NCBI RefSeq assembly: GCF_000684975.1 | Contig: NZ_BAXZ01000002.1 | Location: forward strand, 1 to 64,000 | Length of the DNA: 64,000 nucleotides | Source: Paraburkholderia acidipaludis NBRC 101816 | GTDB lineage: Bacteria; Pseudomonadota; Gammaproteobacteria; Burkholderiales; Burkholderiaceae | Reading direction: 5' to 3' | Shown: positions 18,920 to 26,957 of the stretch, piece after piece | How the letters are laid out: every line of letters starts with the position of its first letter | How positions within the stretch are numbered: the first letter of the stretch is position 1 | Made by a program: the position numbers and the translations under genes | Notes under the pieces: model-generated | Seen by the model: only the letters and a program-made list of their open reading frames with translations | Databases searched by the model: none | Told to the model about the DNA's origin: nothing

Positions 18920-20106
18920 GCGGTGGTCTCCGGCGCGTCTGCACGGGCAGGGCGCGGGCCGACGCGCGATGGGCGTGTCCGGGTCGCCGCGGCTTCGTCG
19001 GCCGACGGCGCGGTGCCGTGCCCCTCGCGGCCCTTCGCCTCCGCGTCGATCAACGCGGCCTTGCGGGCCAGCCCCCAGCGATAGCCCGCGAGCGAGCCGC
19101 CTTTTTGCACGACCCGATGGCATGGAATCGCGAGCGCCACGGGATTCGACGCACAGGCACTCGCCACCGCCCGTACCGCGCGCGGCGCACCGAGGCTTTC
19201 GGCGATCTGCGTATAGCTGCGCGTCTCGCCGTACGGAATGCGCTGGAGCGCCTCCCACACGCGCTGCTGGAACGCCGTCGGCGCGATGTCGAGCGGCAGG
19301 TCGAAGCGGTCGCGGCGGCCGTTCAGATAGGCATCGATCTGCGCGATGAACGGCGCGACGGCGGCGGCGTCTTCGATACGGTCGGCATTCGCGAAGTCGG
19401 CGGTGAGGCCGGCGGCCAGCGTGGCCGCGTCGTCGCCGAACGCGATCCGGCAGATGCCGCGGTCCGTGGCGGCGACGAGCACGATGCCAAGCGGCGTCGC
19501 CGCGCTCGCGTAGCGGATCGTCAGACCCGCGCCTTTGCGGCGATACGCCGACGGCGCCATGCCGAGCTCGGCCGGCACGCTCTCGTAAAGCCGCGAGGAC
19601 GAGCCGAAACCCGCGTCGGCGCTGGCGCGCGTAACGTCCGCGCCTTGCGTGAGCGCCTCACGCAGGGCCGCGCCACGGCGGGCCGCCTGGTATTGGCGCG
19701 GCGAAACGCCGAGCATGCGCTTGAAAAGGCGCTGCAGGTGGAACGGGCTCAGGTGCACCGCATCGCTCAGCTCCGCGAGCGTCAGGCGCGCCTGCGGATC
19801 CGCATCGAGCGCGGCGCACGCGCGGCGCACGATTTCCAGCTCGCGCGGCAGCCCGCCCGGGCGGCAGCGCTTGCATTCGCGCAGGCCGGCGGCGCGGGCG
19901 GCGTCGGCATCGTCGAAGAAGAGGACGTTTTCCCGACGCGGCATCCGCGACGCGCACGACGGCCGGCAGAACACGCCGGTCGTCCGGACGCCGTAGAAGA
20001 ACGCGCCGTCGGCAGTCGTGTTGCGCGTGGCGACGGCTTCCCAGCGTTCGGTGTCGGTGGCGAAGGCGGGTGCCGGGGCACGCAGCGGGGACGAAGCGGC
20101 AGTCAT
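18916..20106 (-). CDS. ada: Ada, bifunctional alkylation repair protein and regulator
   Basis: This is the sensor and repair methyltransferase for alkylated DNA. The N-terminal zinc domain has C47, C51, C78 and C81. C47, in 'TTGVFCRPSC', corresponds to the methyl-accepting cysteine that turns on the regulon. An AraC-type DNA-binding domain ('HLSPFHLQRLFKRMLGVSP') follows, then the O6-methylguanine methyltransferase domain with the active site 'PCHRVV'. It has 396 residues from the ATG at 20106, which has GGAG upstream. It probably activates its own operon with alkA. Confidence 0.95.
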   Translation of the reverse strand: MTAASSPLRAPAPAFATDTERWEAVATRNTTADGAFFYGVRTTGVFCRPSCASRMPRRENVLFFDDADAARAAGLRECKRCRPGGLPRELEIVRRACAALDADPQARLTLAELSDAVHLSPFHLQRLFKRMLGVSPRQYQAARRGAALREALTQGADVTRASADAGFGSSSRLYESVPAELGMAPSAYRRKGAGLTIRYASAATPLGIVLVAATDRGICRIAFGDDAATLAAGLTADFANADRIEDAAAVAPFIAQIDAYLNGRRDRFDLPLDIAPTAFQQRVWEALQRIPYGETRSYTQIAESLGAPRAVRAVASACASNPVALAIPCHRVVQKGGSLAGYRWGLARKAALIDAEAKGREGHGTAPSADEAAATRTRPSRVGPRPARADAPETTA

Positions 20107-20344
20107 GACGTGACTCCAGGAATGAACGGTTTCGACGGTTCCAACTGTAGCCGCAGGGCAATGCCCTCGCGCGCCGGATCTTGCTCTGTCATTCCGGCGT
20201 CCGCCCGGCGTGCCGTACCGCGATTTGACCCTCTCTTTCGTCCCGGTTTTGAGTCCCGCTTTGAGCCCGGCTTTGAGCCTGGTCGCTGCGCACGGCATTG
20301 GTGCGACAAAACGGCATCATTGCGGGTTTTCCCTTAAAAAGTTG
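20107..20344. other. ada upstream region with short tandem repeats
   Basis: No gene is seen here. Three imperfect 12-13 bp tandem repeats (core CCCGGCTTTGAG) lie at about 20242-20281. On the minus strand they extend the ada frame upstream as a Leu-Lys-Ala-Gly repeat, but this is probably not translated because the good ribosome-binding site is at 20106. The ada promoter should lie in this stretch. I cannot identify an Ada box with confidence. Confidence 0.4.
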
Positions 20345-20373
20345 TTGCGTCGCGTCAGGCGGCTGTGTATAGT
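20345..20373 (+). promoter_or_regulatory. Sigma-70 promoter for a short transcript
   Basis: A -35 TTGCGT (20345-20350) and a -10 TATAGT (20368-20373) are separated by exactly 17 bp. Predicted transcription starts near 20380, only about 60 bp before an intrinsic terminator and more than 200 bp before the next gene, so the promoter seems to serve a small RNA. Confidence 0.55.
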
Positions 20374-20378
20374 GGTTC

Positions 20379-20440
20379 CTGTCTCCTCCATGTCTCCTCC
20401 TGATATGGATTAAGCCCGCTCACAGTAGCGGGCTTTTTTT
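20379..20440 (+). ncRNA. Candidate anti-Shine-Dalgarno small RNA
   Basis: This is a predicted transcript of about 60 nt between a good promoter and a perfect intrinsic terminator. Its 5' part carries two direct copies of TGTCTCCTCC (about 20379-20401), each containing CCUCC, the complement of the Shine-Dalgarno sequence, in a region that looks unpaired. Small RNAs with C-rich anti-Shine-Dalgarno loops that repress translation are known in proteobacteria. The length, the repeat and the lack of a plausible coding frame fit that class. Expression is inferred only. Confidence 0.45.
20413..20440 (+). terminator. Intrinsic terminator
   Basis: A perfect 8-bp stem (AGCCCGCT / AGCGGGCT) with a 6-base loop is followed by eight T residues. 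It ends the short transcript from the promoter at 20345. Confidence 0.8.
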
Positions 20441-20601
20441 CGTCCCGCGATTCTTCGTCGCGCTGTTCTCCCGCTTGTTTCCGTTGGCTTCCGATTGTCC
20501 GCCTCTTTTCGCGCCCGCGCCGCTCGTGGCACGCACGCCGACCCGCTTGTGTACGATGCAGTCGAAACCACCATCGCCATTGCGGCCGGGAGGGGCGCAT
20601 C

Positions 20602-21012
20602 ATGCAGATCCAGATCCGCGAAATCGATCATGTGGTCATCCGCGCCGCCGACCTTGCGGCGCTCACGCGCTTCTATTGCGACGTGCTTGGCTGCCGGGTG
20701 GAGCGGGAGCAGCGCGAGCTGGGGCTCGTGCAGTTGCGCGCCGGGCGCTCGCTGATCGATCTTGCGGCGATTGGCGGCCCGCTCGATCGCGAGTCCGGCA
20801 GGGGCGACCCGGCGGGCCGGAACATGGATCACCTGTGCCTGCGCGTCGAGCCGTTCGACGGCGACGCTCTCAAGGCCCATCTGGAATCGCTCGGCGCGCG
20901 GCCGGGCGAGGTGGTGGAACGCTACGGCGCAGATGGCCTGGGGCCTTCGCTTTATCTTTTCGACCCGGAAGGCAATATGGTGGAGCTGAAAGGCCCGCCG
21001 GCGTCTCCCTGA
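20602..21012 (+). CDS. VOC-family (glyoxalase-fold) protein
   Basis: This 136-residue protein is a single vicinal-oxygen-chelate domain. 'IDHVVIRAADLAALTRFYCDVLG' holds the first metal histidine, 'MDHLCLRVE' the second, and 'YLFDPEGNMVEL' the metal glutamate, so the metal site looks complete. Substrates differ widely across this superfamily (glyoxalase, dioxygenase, fosfomycin-type resistance) and none can be assigned here. It is monocistronic and converges with yaeQ. Confidence 0.88.
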   Translation: MQIQIREIDHVVIRAADLAALTRFYCDVLGCRVEREQRELGLVQLRAGRSLIDLAAIGGPLDRESGRGDPAGRNMDHLCLRVEPFDGDALKAHLESLGARPGEVVERYGADGLGPSLYLFDPEGNMVELKGPPASP

Positions 21013-21039
21013 ACCTTGGGCCGGGCGGCGGGCTTCGTT

Positions 21040-21594
21040 TCAGACTTTCTCGGGCGCTTTGAGCACGGCCCACTCGACGGCTACGGGCTCACTGCTGCCG
21101 TTGCCGATCCACGCGGCGCCGTCCTGCACCGTGCACTGCAGGCGCATGGTGCGCTCGGTGAGCTTGCCGAGCGCCTCGGCCACGCCTTCCGCGAGCGTCC
21201 AGACGGTCACATTGCGCAAGCGCTCGACCTTGCCGCGCACGCCCTGCCACCAGATGTCCGAGCCGCGGCCGCCATAGGCGATCACGACGACCTCTTCGGC
21301 GCGCCCGCTGGCTTTCGCGATGCGCCGTTCGTCGGGCTGACCGACTTCGATCCATGTTTCGATCGCGCCCGTATAGTCCTTGCGCCAGAGATCCGGTTCG
21401 TCGGTATCGGAGAGCCCTTTGCAGAACTCCAGACGCTCGTGCGCGAACAACGCGAAGGCGGCAATGCGGACCATCATCCGCTCGTCGGTTTCGGACGGGT
21501 GGCAGGCGATCGTCAGCGCATGGTCGGCGTAATAGTGCCGGTCCATGTCCGCAATCTGCAGTTCCGCCTTGAAGATGGTCGATTTGAGTGCCAT
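21040..21594 (-). CDS. yaeQ: YaeQ family protein
   Basis: The 184-residue protein begins MALKSTIFKAELQIADMDRH, the conserved opening of the YaeQ family, and contains 'HPSETDERMMVRIAAFALFA' and 'IETWIEVGQPDE'. The family has a PD-(D/E)XK nuclease-like fold, and the acidic and lysine positions look kept. Its cellular role is not settled. E. coli YaeQ was once proposed to compensate for RfaH loss. The ATG at 21594 is chosen over an upstream extension lacking family similarity. Confidence 0.9.
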   Translation of the reverse strand: MALKSTIFKAELQIADMDRHYYADHALTIACHPSETDERMMVRIAAFALFAHERLEFCKGLSDTDEPDLWRKDYTGAIETWIEVGQPDERRIAKASGRAEEVVVIAYGGRGSDIWWQGVRGKVERLRNVTVWTLAEGVAEALGKLTERTMRLQCTVQDGAAWIGNGSSEPVAVEWAVLKAPEKV

Positions 21595-21828
21595 GCCGAT
21601 TCCCGGGCCGCGCAAAAGCCGCACATGATAGCGAAGTTTCAGCGAGCAAGTGGCATGCCGATAGCGCGCGGGCGCGCCGTGCTCAGGCGGATAATGGGTC
21701 GGGAAGGTGACGGCGGTTTGACAGCGGGTGGGGCAGCGGCGCTCGTCCGCTTCGTTCGCAGGCCTGAAAATGCCGCGGCCCGGCGAGCCTGTGCCGGGTC
21801 GTGCAAGGCGAGTCGCGCTGGACGCGCG

Positions 21829-22170
21829 TCACTGCCTGATGAAGCGGTCGCTGGTCCAGAGGCCCTGCTGGTCGGTATTGGCGGCGTTCACGAATTCGAC
21901 GTCGTGACCGACCACGCGCACCACGCGAAACGACTGATTATCGGGTGTCGAGATGCACTGGAAGCCTGAGAAGAACTCCTGCATCTGCTGCTGCTCACCG
22001 GCCTGCTCATGCTGGGCGACAGCGTCGAGATTGTCTTTCGACAAACAGCCATAGGAGCCCGGCTTGAACTGCACGGTTTGCTGCGGCTTGATGGTGGCGT
22101 CCTGAGCGAGCGCGGATGCGGTGCACAACAGACCTGCCGTGGCGATAACGATCGCGGTTAGCATTTTCAT
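21829..22170 (-). CDS. Small exported protein, unknown
   Basis: This 113-residue protein has a clear Sec signal peptide (MKMLTAIVIATAGLLCTASALA/QD). The mature part is Gln-rich and has two cysteines ('YGCLSK', 'FQCIST') that could form a disulphide. I do not recognise its family. It is monocistronic, with AGGAGGCAG upstream of the ATG. Confidence 0.8.
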   Translation of the reverse strand: MKMLTAIVIATAGLLCTASALAQDATIKPQQTVQFKPGSYGCLSKDNLDAVAQHEQAGEQQQMQEFFSGFQCISTPDNQSFRVVRVVGHDVEFVNAANTDQQGLWTSDRFIRQ

Positions 22171-22256
22171 GTTCTGCCTCCTGCGTGAAATTACTCAGGT
22201 TAGCTATGTATTTAACTTCCACCTCGAACACGCGTTTTTCAATCTAGAGGAACGCG

Positions 22257-22373
22257 ATGAGACTTCAAGAACAACTCGTGTGCGACTGCAACAGCGGCAA
22301 GTTGCCGCCGGCAATGCGCGGCATGCCGCAGCGGGAAAGCAGGCCTGCCTCGCGGCGCTCACCGGGAGAATAG
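22257..22373 (+). CDS. Possible 38-residue small protein
   Basis: A short frame starts MRLQEQLVCDCNSG and is preceded by AGAGGAA with good spacing. It is hydrophilic, with two cysteines two residues apart and a basic tail. There is no family match. The ribosome-binding site is the main argument for it. Confidence 0.3.
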   Translation: MRLQEQLVCDCNSGKLPPAMRGMPQRESRPASRRSPGE

Positions 22374-22466
22374 CGAGCAATCCGAAACGTTCGGACAGGC
22401 TGCCGACCCTGCCAGACAAGGCACGCCCCCTTCAGCCGGATTAATCGGTCGAAAAACCGCCGACGA

Positions 22467-22481
22467 ATTAAACTGTTTAAT
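22467..22481. promoter_or_regulatory. Perfect 7-bp palindrome, possible operator
   Basis: ATTAAAC T GTTTAAT is a perfect inverted repeat in a GC-rich context, 217 bp upstream of the LysE-type exporter. It could bind a dimeric regulator. No regulator gene is adjacent. Confidence 0.3.
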
Positions 22482-22697
22482 ACAACGCCCCGAGCCGATG
22501 ACGCGGCGCACATAAAGTCACAATCGAGTCGCTATCGATCCGATTGGAAAATGGCGATTAATTCGTCGACTGCAGAACAAAATCGATGCCAGCTTGCAGC
22601 GCGGGTACCGTGCTGCTCAACGGACGAACGCCACCAGGATGTCTTGCGCGCTGCGGCACTTCGTGGATAAATCGGATTTCCTTCTGGAGAAACCCTC

Positions 22698-23324
22698 ATG
22701 ACTCTCGCACACTGGCTGCCGTTCGCGATCGCCTCGGCCATCCTTGTCGCCATTCCCGGGCCTACCGTCCTGCTGGTCGTCTCTTACGCGCTAGGGCATG
22801 GCCGACGCTATGCGCTCGCGACCACGGCGGGTGTCGCGCTGGGCGACTTCACGGCGATGACGGCCTCGATGCTCGGGCTGGGCGTGATCCTCGCGGCCTC
22901 GGCGGCGCTCTTTTCGATGCTCAAGTGGATCGGCGCGGCCTACCTGATTTACCTGGGCATCAAGCTCTGGCGCGCGCCCGTGATGGACGCCGATGCGCCC
23001 GACACGTCCGAGACGCGCACCGGCCGCATCTTTGCGCACGCCTATGCGGTCACGGCGCTCAACCCGAAGAGCATCATCTTCTTCGTGGCGTTCGTGCCGC
23101 AGTTCATCGATCCCCATATGGCGGCGCTGCCGCAGATCGTCGTCTTCGAAGCGACGTTTCTCGCGCTCGCGACGCTCAACGCGTTTGGCTATGCCATGCT
23201 CGCGGCCGCCGCGCGCAAAGCGGTGCGCAACCCGCGCGTGCAGCGCGCCGTCAACCGCACGGGCGGGTCGTTGCTGATTGGCGCCGGACTGTTCGCCGCG
23301 GCGTGGAAAAAGACCGCCACTTGA
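22698..23324 (+). CDS. LysE/RhtB-family amino-acid exporter
   Basis: This is an inner-membrane efflux protein of 208 residues with about six helices. The N-terminus contains the family motif 'AIPGPTVLLVVSYALGHGRRYALATTAGVALGD', split here over residues 15-47. The second half carries 'NPKSIIFFVAFVPQFID', diagnostic of RhtB members. The family exports amino acids such as homoserine, threonine or lysine. The particular substrate cannot be read from sequence. Confidence 0.92.
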   Translation: MTLAHWLPFAIASAILVAIPGPTVLLVVSYALGHGRRYALATTAGVALGDFTAMTASMLGLGVILAASAALFSMLKWIGAAYLIYLGIKLWRAPVMDADAPDTSETRTGRIFAHAYAVTALNPKSIIFFVAFVPQFIDPHMAALPQIVVFEATFLALATLNAFGYAMLAAAARKAVRNPRVQRAVNRTGGSLLIGAGLFAAAWKKTAT

Positions 23325-23493
23325 GGTTGGGAACGCTGACAAGCGGCGCCAGGTGCGGCAGGCATGGGCTCTGCGATATCCGTAGCCAGAGCGAGTGCGT
23401 GGGTCACAATGCAAGTGAGTACTCGCAAACAGTGCAAGCTGTCGCGTAACGGCTACAATAGAAACGCAACCGCTTGACAACCAGGAGGTTATC

Positions 23494-23655
23494 GTGATCG
23501 AACACGTAATACTGGGCGCGTTTCTGGTGATTCCCCTTGTGATCGTCGTCTTCCTGTTTTCGGACGAGATTCTCGAGGAGCACAGGCAGCGCGTGGAAGC
23601 GGGAGCAACGCATATCGACTGGCGCCATCCGCTGCGCAGCATCCTTCACCACTGA
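23494..23655 (+). CDS. Small membrane protein, 53 residues
   Basis: A GTG start preceded by a perfect AGGAGGT at ideal spacing gives MIEHVILGAFLVIPLVIVVF, a single membrane helix, followed by an acidic stretch (SDEILEEHRQRVEAG) and a His-containing tail. The ribosome-binding site is one of the strongest in the window. I do not know a function. A possible -10 TACAAT lies at 23454-23459. A second small membrane gene follows 64 bp later. Confidence 0.65.
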   Translation: MIEHVILGAFLVIPLVIVVFLFSDEILEEHRQRVEAGATHIDWRHPLRSILHH

Positions 23656-23719
23656 AGGATGCCGTCCGGGCGCGACGCACCCCGGAGACACGATGACGCG
23701 TTGAACCGAGGAGGCACTC

Positions 23720-23884
23720 GTGGAAGCCGAGTTCCCCTGGATGACGTACTTCGTCTCGCTCTTCGTGCTGGTGGTGCTGTCGATCGCCTTGAGCCTGCTC
23801 TCGCCTTCTCGTGGCCACCGGTACGGCCCGGATACGCCGCATGATGGCGCCAGGCAGCAGCACGACGGTGAGCGCGGGCCTTAA
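23720..23884 (+). CDS. Small membrane protein, 54 residues
   Basis: A GTG start preceded by GAGGAG gives an N-terminal membrane helix (MTYFVSLFVLVVLSIALSLL) and a hydrophilic Gly/His/Gln-rich tail. It is unrelated in sequence to the preceding 53-residue protein but has the same layout and start type, so the two are probably one transcript. Its function is unknown. Confidence 0.6.
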   Translation: MEAEFPWMTYFVSLFVLVVLSIALSLLSPSRGHRYGPDTPHDGARQQHDGERGP

Positions 23885-23938
23885 GTGGGCGCTGAGCGCG
23901 CTACGCCGTTCCCTTTTGCTTTCCCTCCCGGCGCAGTC

Positions 23939-24961
23939 TCAGCCCGTCTGCTCGATGGGCGTGACGCGCAACGTGAACTTGCGCGTGAGCCGGATGACGT
24001 CGATCTCCACTTCCCGGCCGATACGCGAGGCGTCCAGCAGACGCTGCAGCGCGTCGATGCCGTCCACCGGCACGCCGTCGATGGCGACGATCGTATCGTC
24101 CACGCGCAGGTCGCCGAGCGCGGCGGGGCTCTCCTTCACGACTTCCATGACCCGCACGGCGCTCGCCGCCCCCAGATCGAAGTAGCGCTGCACCTTGCGC
24201 GCAAGCGGGACGCTGGTGCCCGCGATACCCACGTACGCACGTCGTACCCGGCCGTGGGCGAAGAGCTGCGTGATGACCCATTTGGCCGTGTCGATGGCTG
24301 TCGCGAAGCAAATGGCCTGAGCACCCGGAATGATCGCCGTGTTCACGCCGATCACCTGTCCGGCCGAGTTGACGAGCGGTCCGCCCGAGTTACCGGGGTT
24401 GAGCGCGGCGTCGGTCTGGATCACGTCGTAGATCATGCGGCCCGAGTCCGAGCGCAGCGAGCGCCCGAGCGCCGACACCACCCCGGTCGTCACCGTCTGC
24501 GCAAGACCCAGCGGACTGCCGACCGCAATGGCAATCTGCCCGGCCCGCAGCTTTGCCGACTCGCCGAGTTCGGCGTGCGGCAGCGCCTCGGTCGCGCCGA
24601 TACGCAGCACGGCCAGATCGGTGCTCGGATCGTCACCGACGAGGTCCGCCGCGTAGGTCGCGCCATCCGCGAGCGTCACGCGCAGGCGGCTCGCGCCATG
24701 CACCACATGGCTGTTGGTCAGCAGATAGCCGTCCGGCGTGAAAAGAAAGCCCGAGCCGCTGCCGCCTCGCGCGTGGGCGTTGCCTGCCGCGCGGCGTTCG
24801 ACGGCAATGAAGGCGACGGCAGGCTGCACGCGCTCGAGCGCACCGATCACGGTGCGCGAATAAGCATCGAGGAGGGTGTCGTCGTCAGGATCTGCTCGCG
24901 GAGCAGGGCCGTCGGCGGCGACGCGAGACAGATCGTCGATAAAGGAAGGACGGCGCCCCAT
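23939..24961 (-). CDS. DegP/HtrA-like S1C serine protease with PDZ domain
   Basis: This is a trypsin-like protease of 340 residues. The catalytic triad is visible: His in 'LTNSHVVHGA', Asp in 'DDPSTDLAVLRI' and Ser in 'LNPGNSGGPL'. A C-terminal PDZ domain includes 'GDLRVDDTIVAIDGVPVDG'. Unlike periplasmic DegP, it starts MGRRPSFIDDL with no signal peptide, so as read it would be cytoplasmic. The ATG at 24961 has GGAGA upstream and is the best-supported start. Confidence 0.92.
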   Translation of the reverse strand: MGRRPSFIDDLSRVAADGPAPRADPDDDTLLDAYSRTVIGALERVQPAVAFIAVERRAAGNAHARGGSGSGFLFTPDGYLLTNSHVVHGASRLRVTLADGATYAADLVGDDPSTDLAVLRIGATEALPHAELGESAKLRAGQIAIAVGSPLGLAQTVTTGVVSALGRSLRSDSGRMIYDVIQTDAALNPGNSGGPLVNSAGQVIGVNTAIIPGAQAICFATAIDTAKWVITQLFAHGRVRRAYVGIAGTSVPLARKVQRYFDLGAASAVRVMEVVKESPAALGDLRVDDTIVAIDGVPVDGIDALQRLLDASRIGREVEIDVIRLTRKFTLRVTPIEQTG

Positions 24962-25154
24962 GATCAGATTTCTCCGATGGAAAGTGCACGGTACATGCAG
25001 GGGGCGCAGGACGTTTTCAAGAGGAGCGGGGAGCGCGCCGGAAAGGTTAACAATTGTCAAAAGCGCGCTTGTCCCGTTGAAGGCCGCTACGCGAGCCATG
25101 AGAATGAGACGGCGGCGACGTCCCCTCGCGCCGCGTAGTAGTGGCAAGCTCTTT

Positions 25155-25181
25155 AGCCGCGGCGTCGCCGCGGCTTTTTTT
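25155..25181 (+). terminator. Intrinsic terminator with no assigned transcript
   Basis: A 10-bp perfect GC-rich stem (AGCCGCGGCG / CGCCGCGGCT) is followed by seven T residues on the + strand. No + strand gene precedes it: protease and mnmE are both on the minus strand. It may end an unannotated short transcript starting in the 25040-25150 gap. Confidence 0.6.
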
Positions 25182-25226
25182 GTTGGTGTGTGATGCGCGT
25201 GTCGAGCCGGGTGCCTTGGCCGCCAC

Positions 25227-26627
25227 TCACTTGCCGATGCAAAACCGGCTAAAAATCACCCCCAGCAAGTCATCGGAAGTGAATTCCCCGGTAATCGAAT
25301 TGAGCGCTTCCTGCGCAAGCCTCAGCTCCTCGGCAAAGAGATCGAGCGACTGCGCATTCTGCTCGGCATGCGCGGCCGCGTGCGCCAGATGTTCGCGCGC
25401 CTCGCGCAACGCGATCAGGTGACGTTCGCGCGCGAGATACACGCTCTGCGCGTCGGCCTGCCAGCCCGCGATGCGCAGCAATTCCGCGCGCAAGAGCGCG
25501 ATGCCGTCTCCCTGCTTCGCCGATAGCCGCACTTCGCGCAACTCCCCGCCGTCGGGCAGGGCAAGCGCGCCAGCCGCCGGTGCCACGCCCGTCAGATCGG
25601 TCTTGTTCAGCACGCGCACCACCGGCACACCGGCCGGAAAGCGCGCCGCGATCGTCTCGTCTTCCGCGTTCATGCCCGTGCGCGCGTCGAGCAGGTGCAG
25701 CACCACATCGGCGCGCCCGATCTCGCTCCACGTTCGCTCGATGCCGATCTTCTCGACTTCGTCTTCCGTGTCGCGCAGGCCCGCCGTGTCGATCACGTGC
25801 AGCGGAATGCCTTCGATCTGGATCGTCTGGGAAATCTTGTCGCGCGTCGTGCCCGCCACCGGCGTCACGATCGCAAGCTCCGCGCCGGCAAGCGCGTTCA
25901 GCAGCGACGACTTGCCGACGTTCGGCTGCCCCGCGAGCACCACCGCGAGGCCTTCGCGCAAGAGCGCACCCTGACGCGCCTCCGCGAGCACATGATCGAG
26001 CTGTGCGCGGATGCTGGCGAGCTTGCCGCGCGCGTCGGCGGCTTCGAGAAAGTCGATCTCCTCTTCGGGGAAGTCGAGCGTCGCTTCCACGAGCATGCGC
26101 AGCGTGACCACGTCGTCGACGAGCGCGTGGATGTCGCGCGAAAACGCGCCTTCGAGCGAGCGGCCCGCCGAGCGCACGGCGGCTTCCGTACTCGCCTCGA
26201 TCAGGTCGGCGACAGCTTCGGCCTGCGCGAGGTCGAGCTTGTCGTTGAGGAACGCACGGCGCGTGAATTCGCCCGGCTCGGCAAGCCGCAGGCCGAATGC
26301 GCGTCCTGCCTCGATGCAGCGTTGCAGCACGAGTTGCAGCACGATCGGACCGCCATGGCCCTGCAGTTCGACGACGTGCTCGCCGGTGTAGGAGTGCGGC
26401 GCGGGGAAATAAAGCGCGATGCCGCGATCCAGCGCTTCGCCATTGCCGTCGAGGAACGGCACGTAGCTCGCGTGACGCGGCGCGAGCATCTGGCCGGTCA
26501 GGGCCTGCATCAGCGTTTCGACGGCGGCCGCGCCGGCGCGGCCGGCCGACACGCGCACGACGCCAATTCCGCCGCGTCCGGGTGCTGTGGCAATGGCGAC
26601 GATGGGATCGGAATCGGTGGCGAGCAT
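25227..26627 (-). CDS. mnmE: MnmE, tRNA uridine-34 modification GTPase
   Basis: MnmE works with MnmG to add (carboxymethyl)aminomethyl groups to wobble uridine of several tRNAs. The N-terminal folate-binding domain begins MLATDSDPIVAIATAPGRGG. The G domain has 'GQPNVGKSSLLNALAG' and 'DTAGLRDTEDEVEKIG', with 'NKTD' for guanine recognition. The C-terminus ends in the invariant CIGK. It has 466 residues. It forms the conserved rpmH-rnpA-yidD-yidC-mnmE block next to dnaA, although a divergent gene interrupts it here. Confidence 0.97.
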   Translation of the reverse strand: MLATDSDPIVAIATAPGRGGIGVVRVSAGRAGAAAVETLMQALTGQMLAPRHASYVPFLDGNGEALDRGIALYFPAPHSYTGEHVVELQGHGGPIVLQLVLQRCIEAGRAFGLRLAEPGEFTRRAFLNDKLDLAQAEAVADLIEASTEAAVRSAGRSLEGAFSRDIHALVDDVVTLRMLVEATLDFPEEEIDFLEAADARGKLASIRAQLDHVLAEARQGALLREGLAVVLAGQPNVGKSSLLNALAGAELAIVTPVAGTTRDKISQTIQIEGIPLHVIDTAGLRDTEDEVEKIGIERTWSEIGRADVVLHLLDARTGMNAEDETIAARFPAGVPVVRVLNKTDLTGVAPAAGALALPDGGELREVRLSAKQGDGIALLRAELLRIAGWQADAQSVYLARERHLIALREAREHLAHAAAHAEQNAQSLDLFAEELRLAQEALNSITGEFTSDDLLGVIFSRFCIGK

Positions 26628-26741
26628 GGCGGACTGAAACGGTGAGGAGCGACGCGCCGACGGCCGGCGCAAAGTGCGTGGCATTGTATCGCGGCCCTGG
26701 AGGGGCTTTGGGCCGCCGGACTTCCAGGTCGGATCCCGATT

Positions 26742-26759
26742 TATCTCTAATTAGATAAG
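26742..26759. promoter_or_regulatory. AT-rich imperfect palindrome upstream of HTH gene
   Basis: TTATCT-N6-AGATAA in an AT-rich stretch between mnmE and the HTH gene could be an operator or promoter element for either. Confidence 0.25.
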
Positions 26760-26957
26760 ATTGATCCTACCCTTATCCGCCGGATATCCGGGTGAAATAG
26801 GCGATAAATCCGTCAGACAAAGGGATCCGCTGGGCGCCTCCCCGGTAACAAGCAGGCTCGAATCCGTGCTCCGGATGAGTCATTTATAGCTTAATTACGC
26901 TAAATATGACGTGAATGGTTGTCTTCTTCTTCGAAAGTCGATTGCACAATCCCGGTC

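Larger units (their letters stand above)
22171..22697. other. Intergenic region with palindrome, before the LysE gene
   Basis: No confident gene is seen in these 527 bp. It holds a possible 38-codon frame (22257-22373) and an AT-rich palindrome at 22467-22481. Both are listed separately. Confidence 0.5.
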
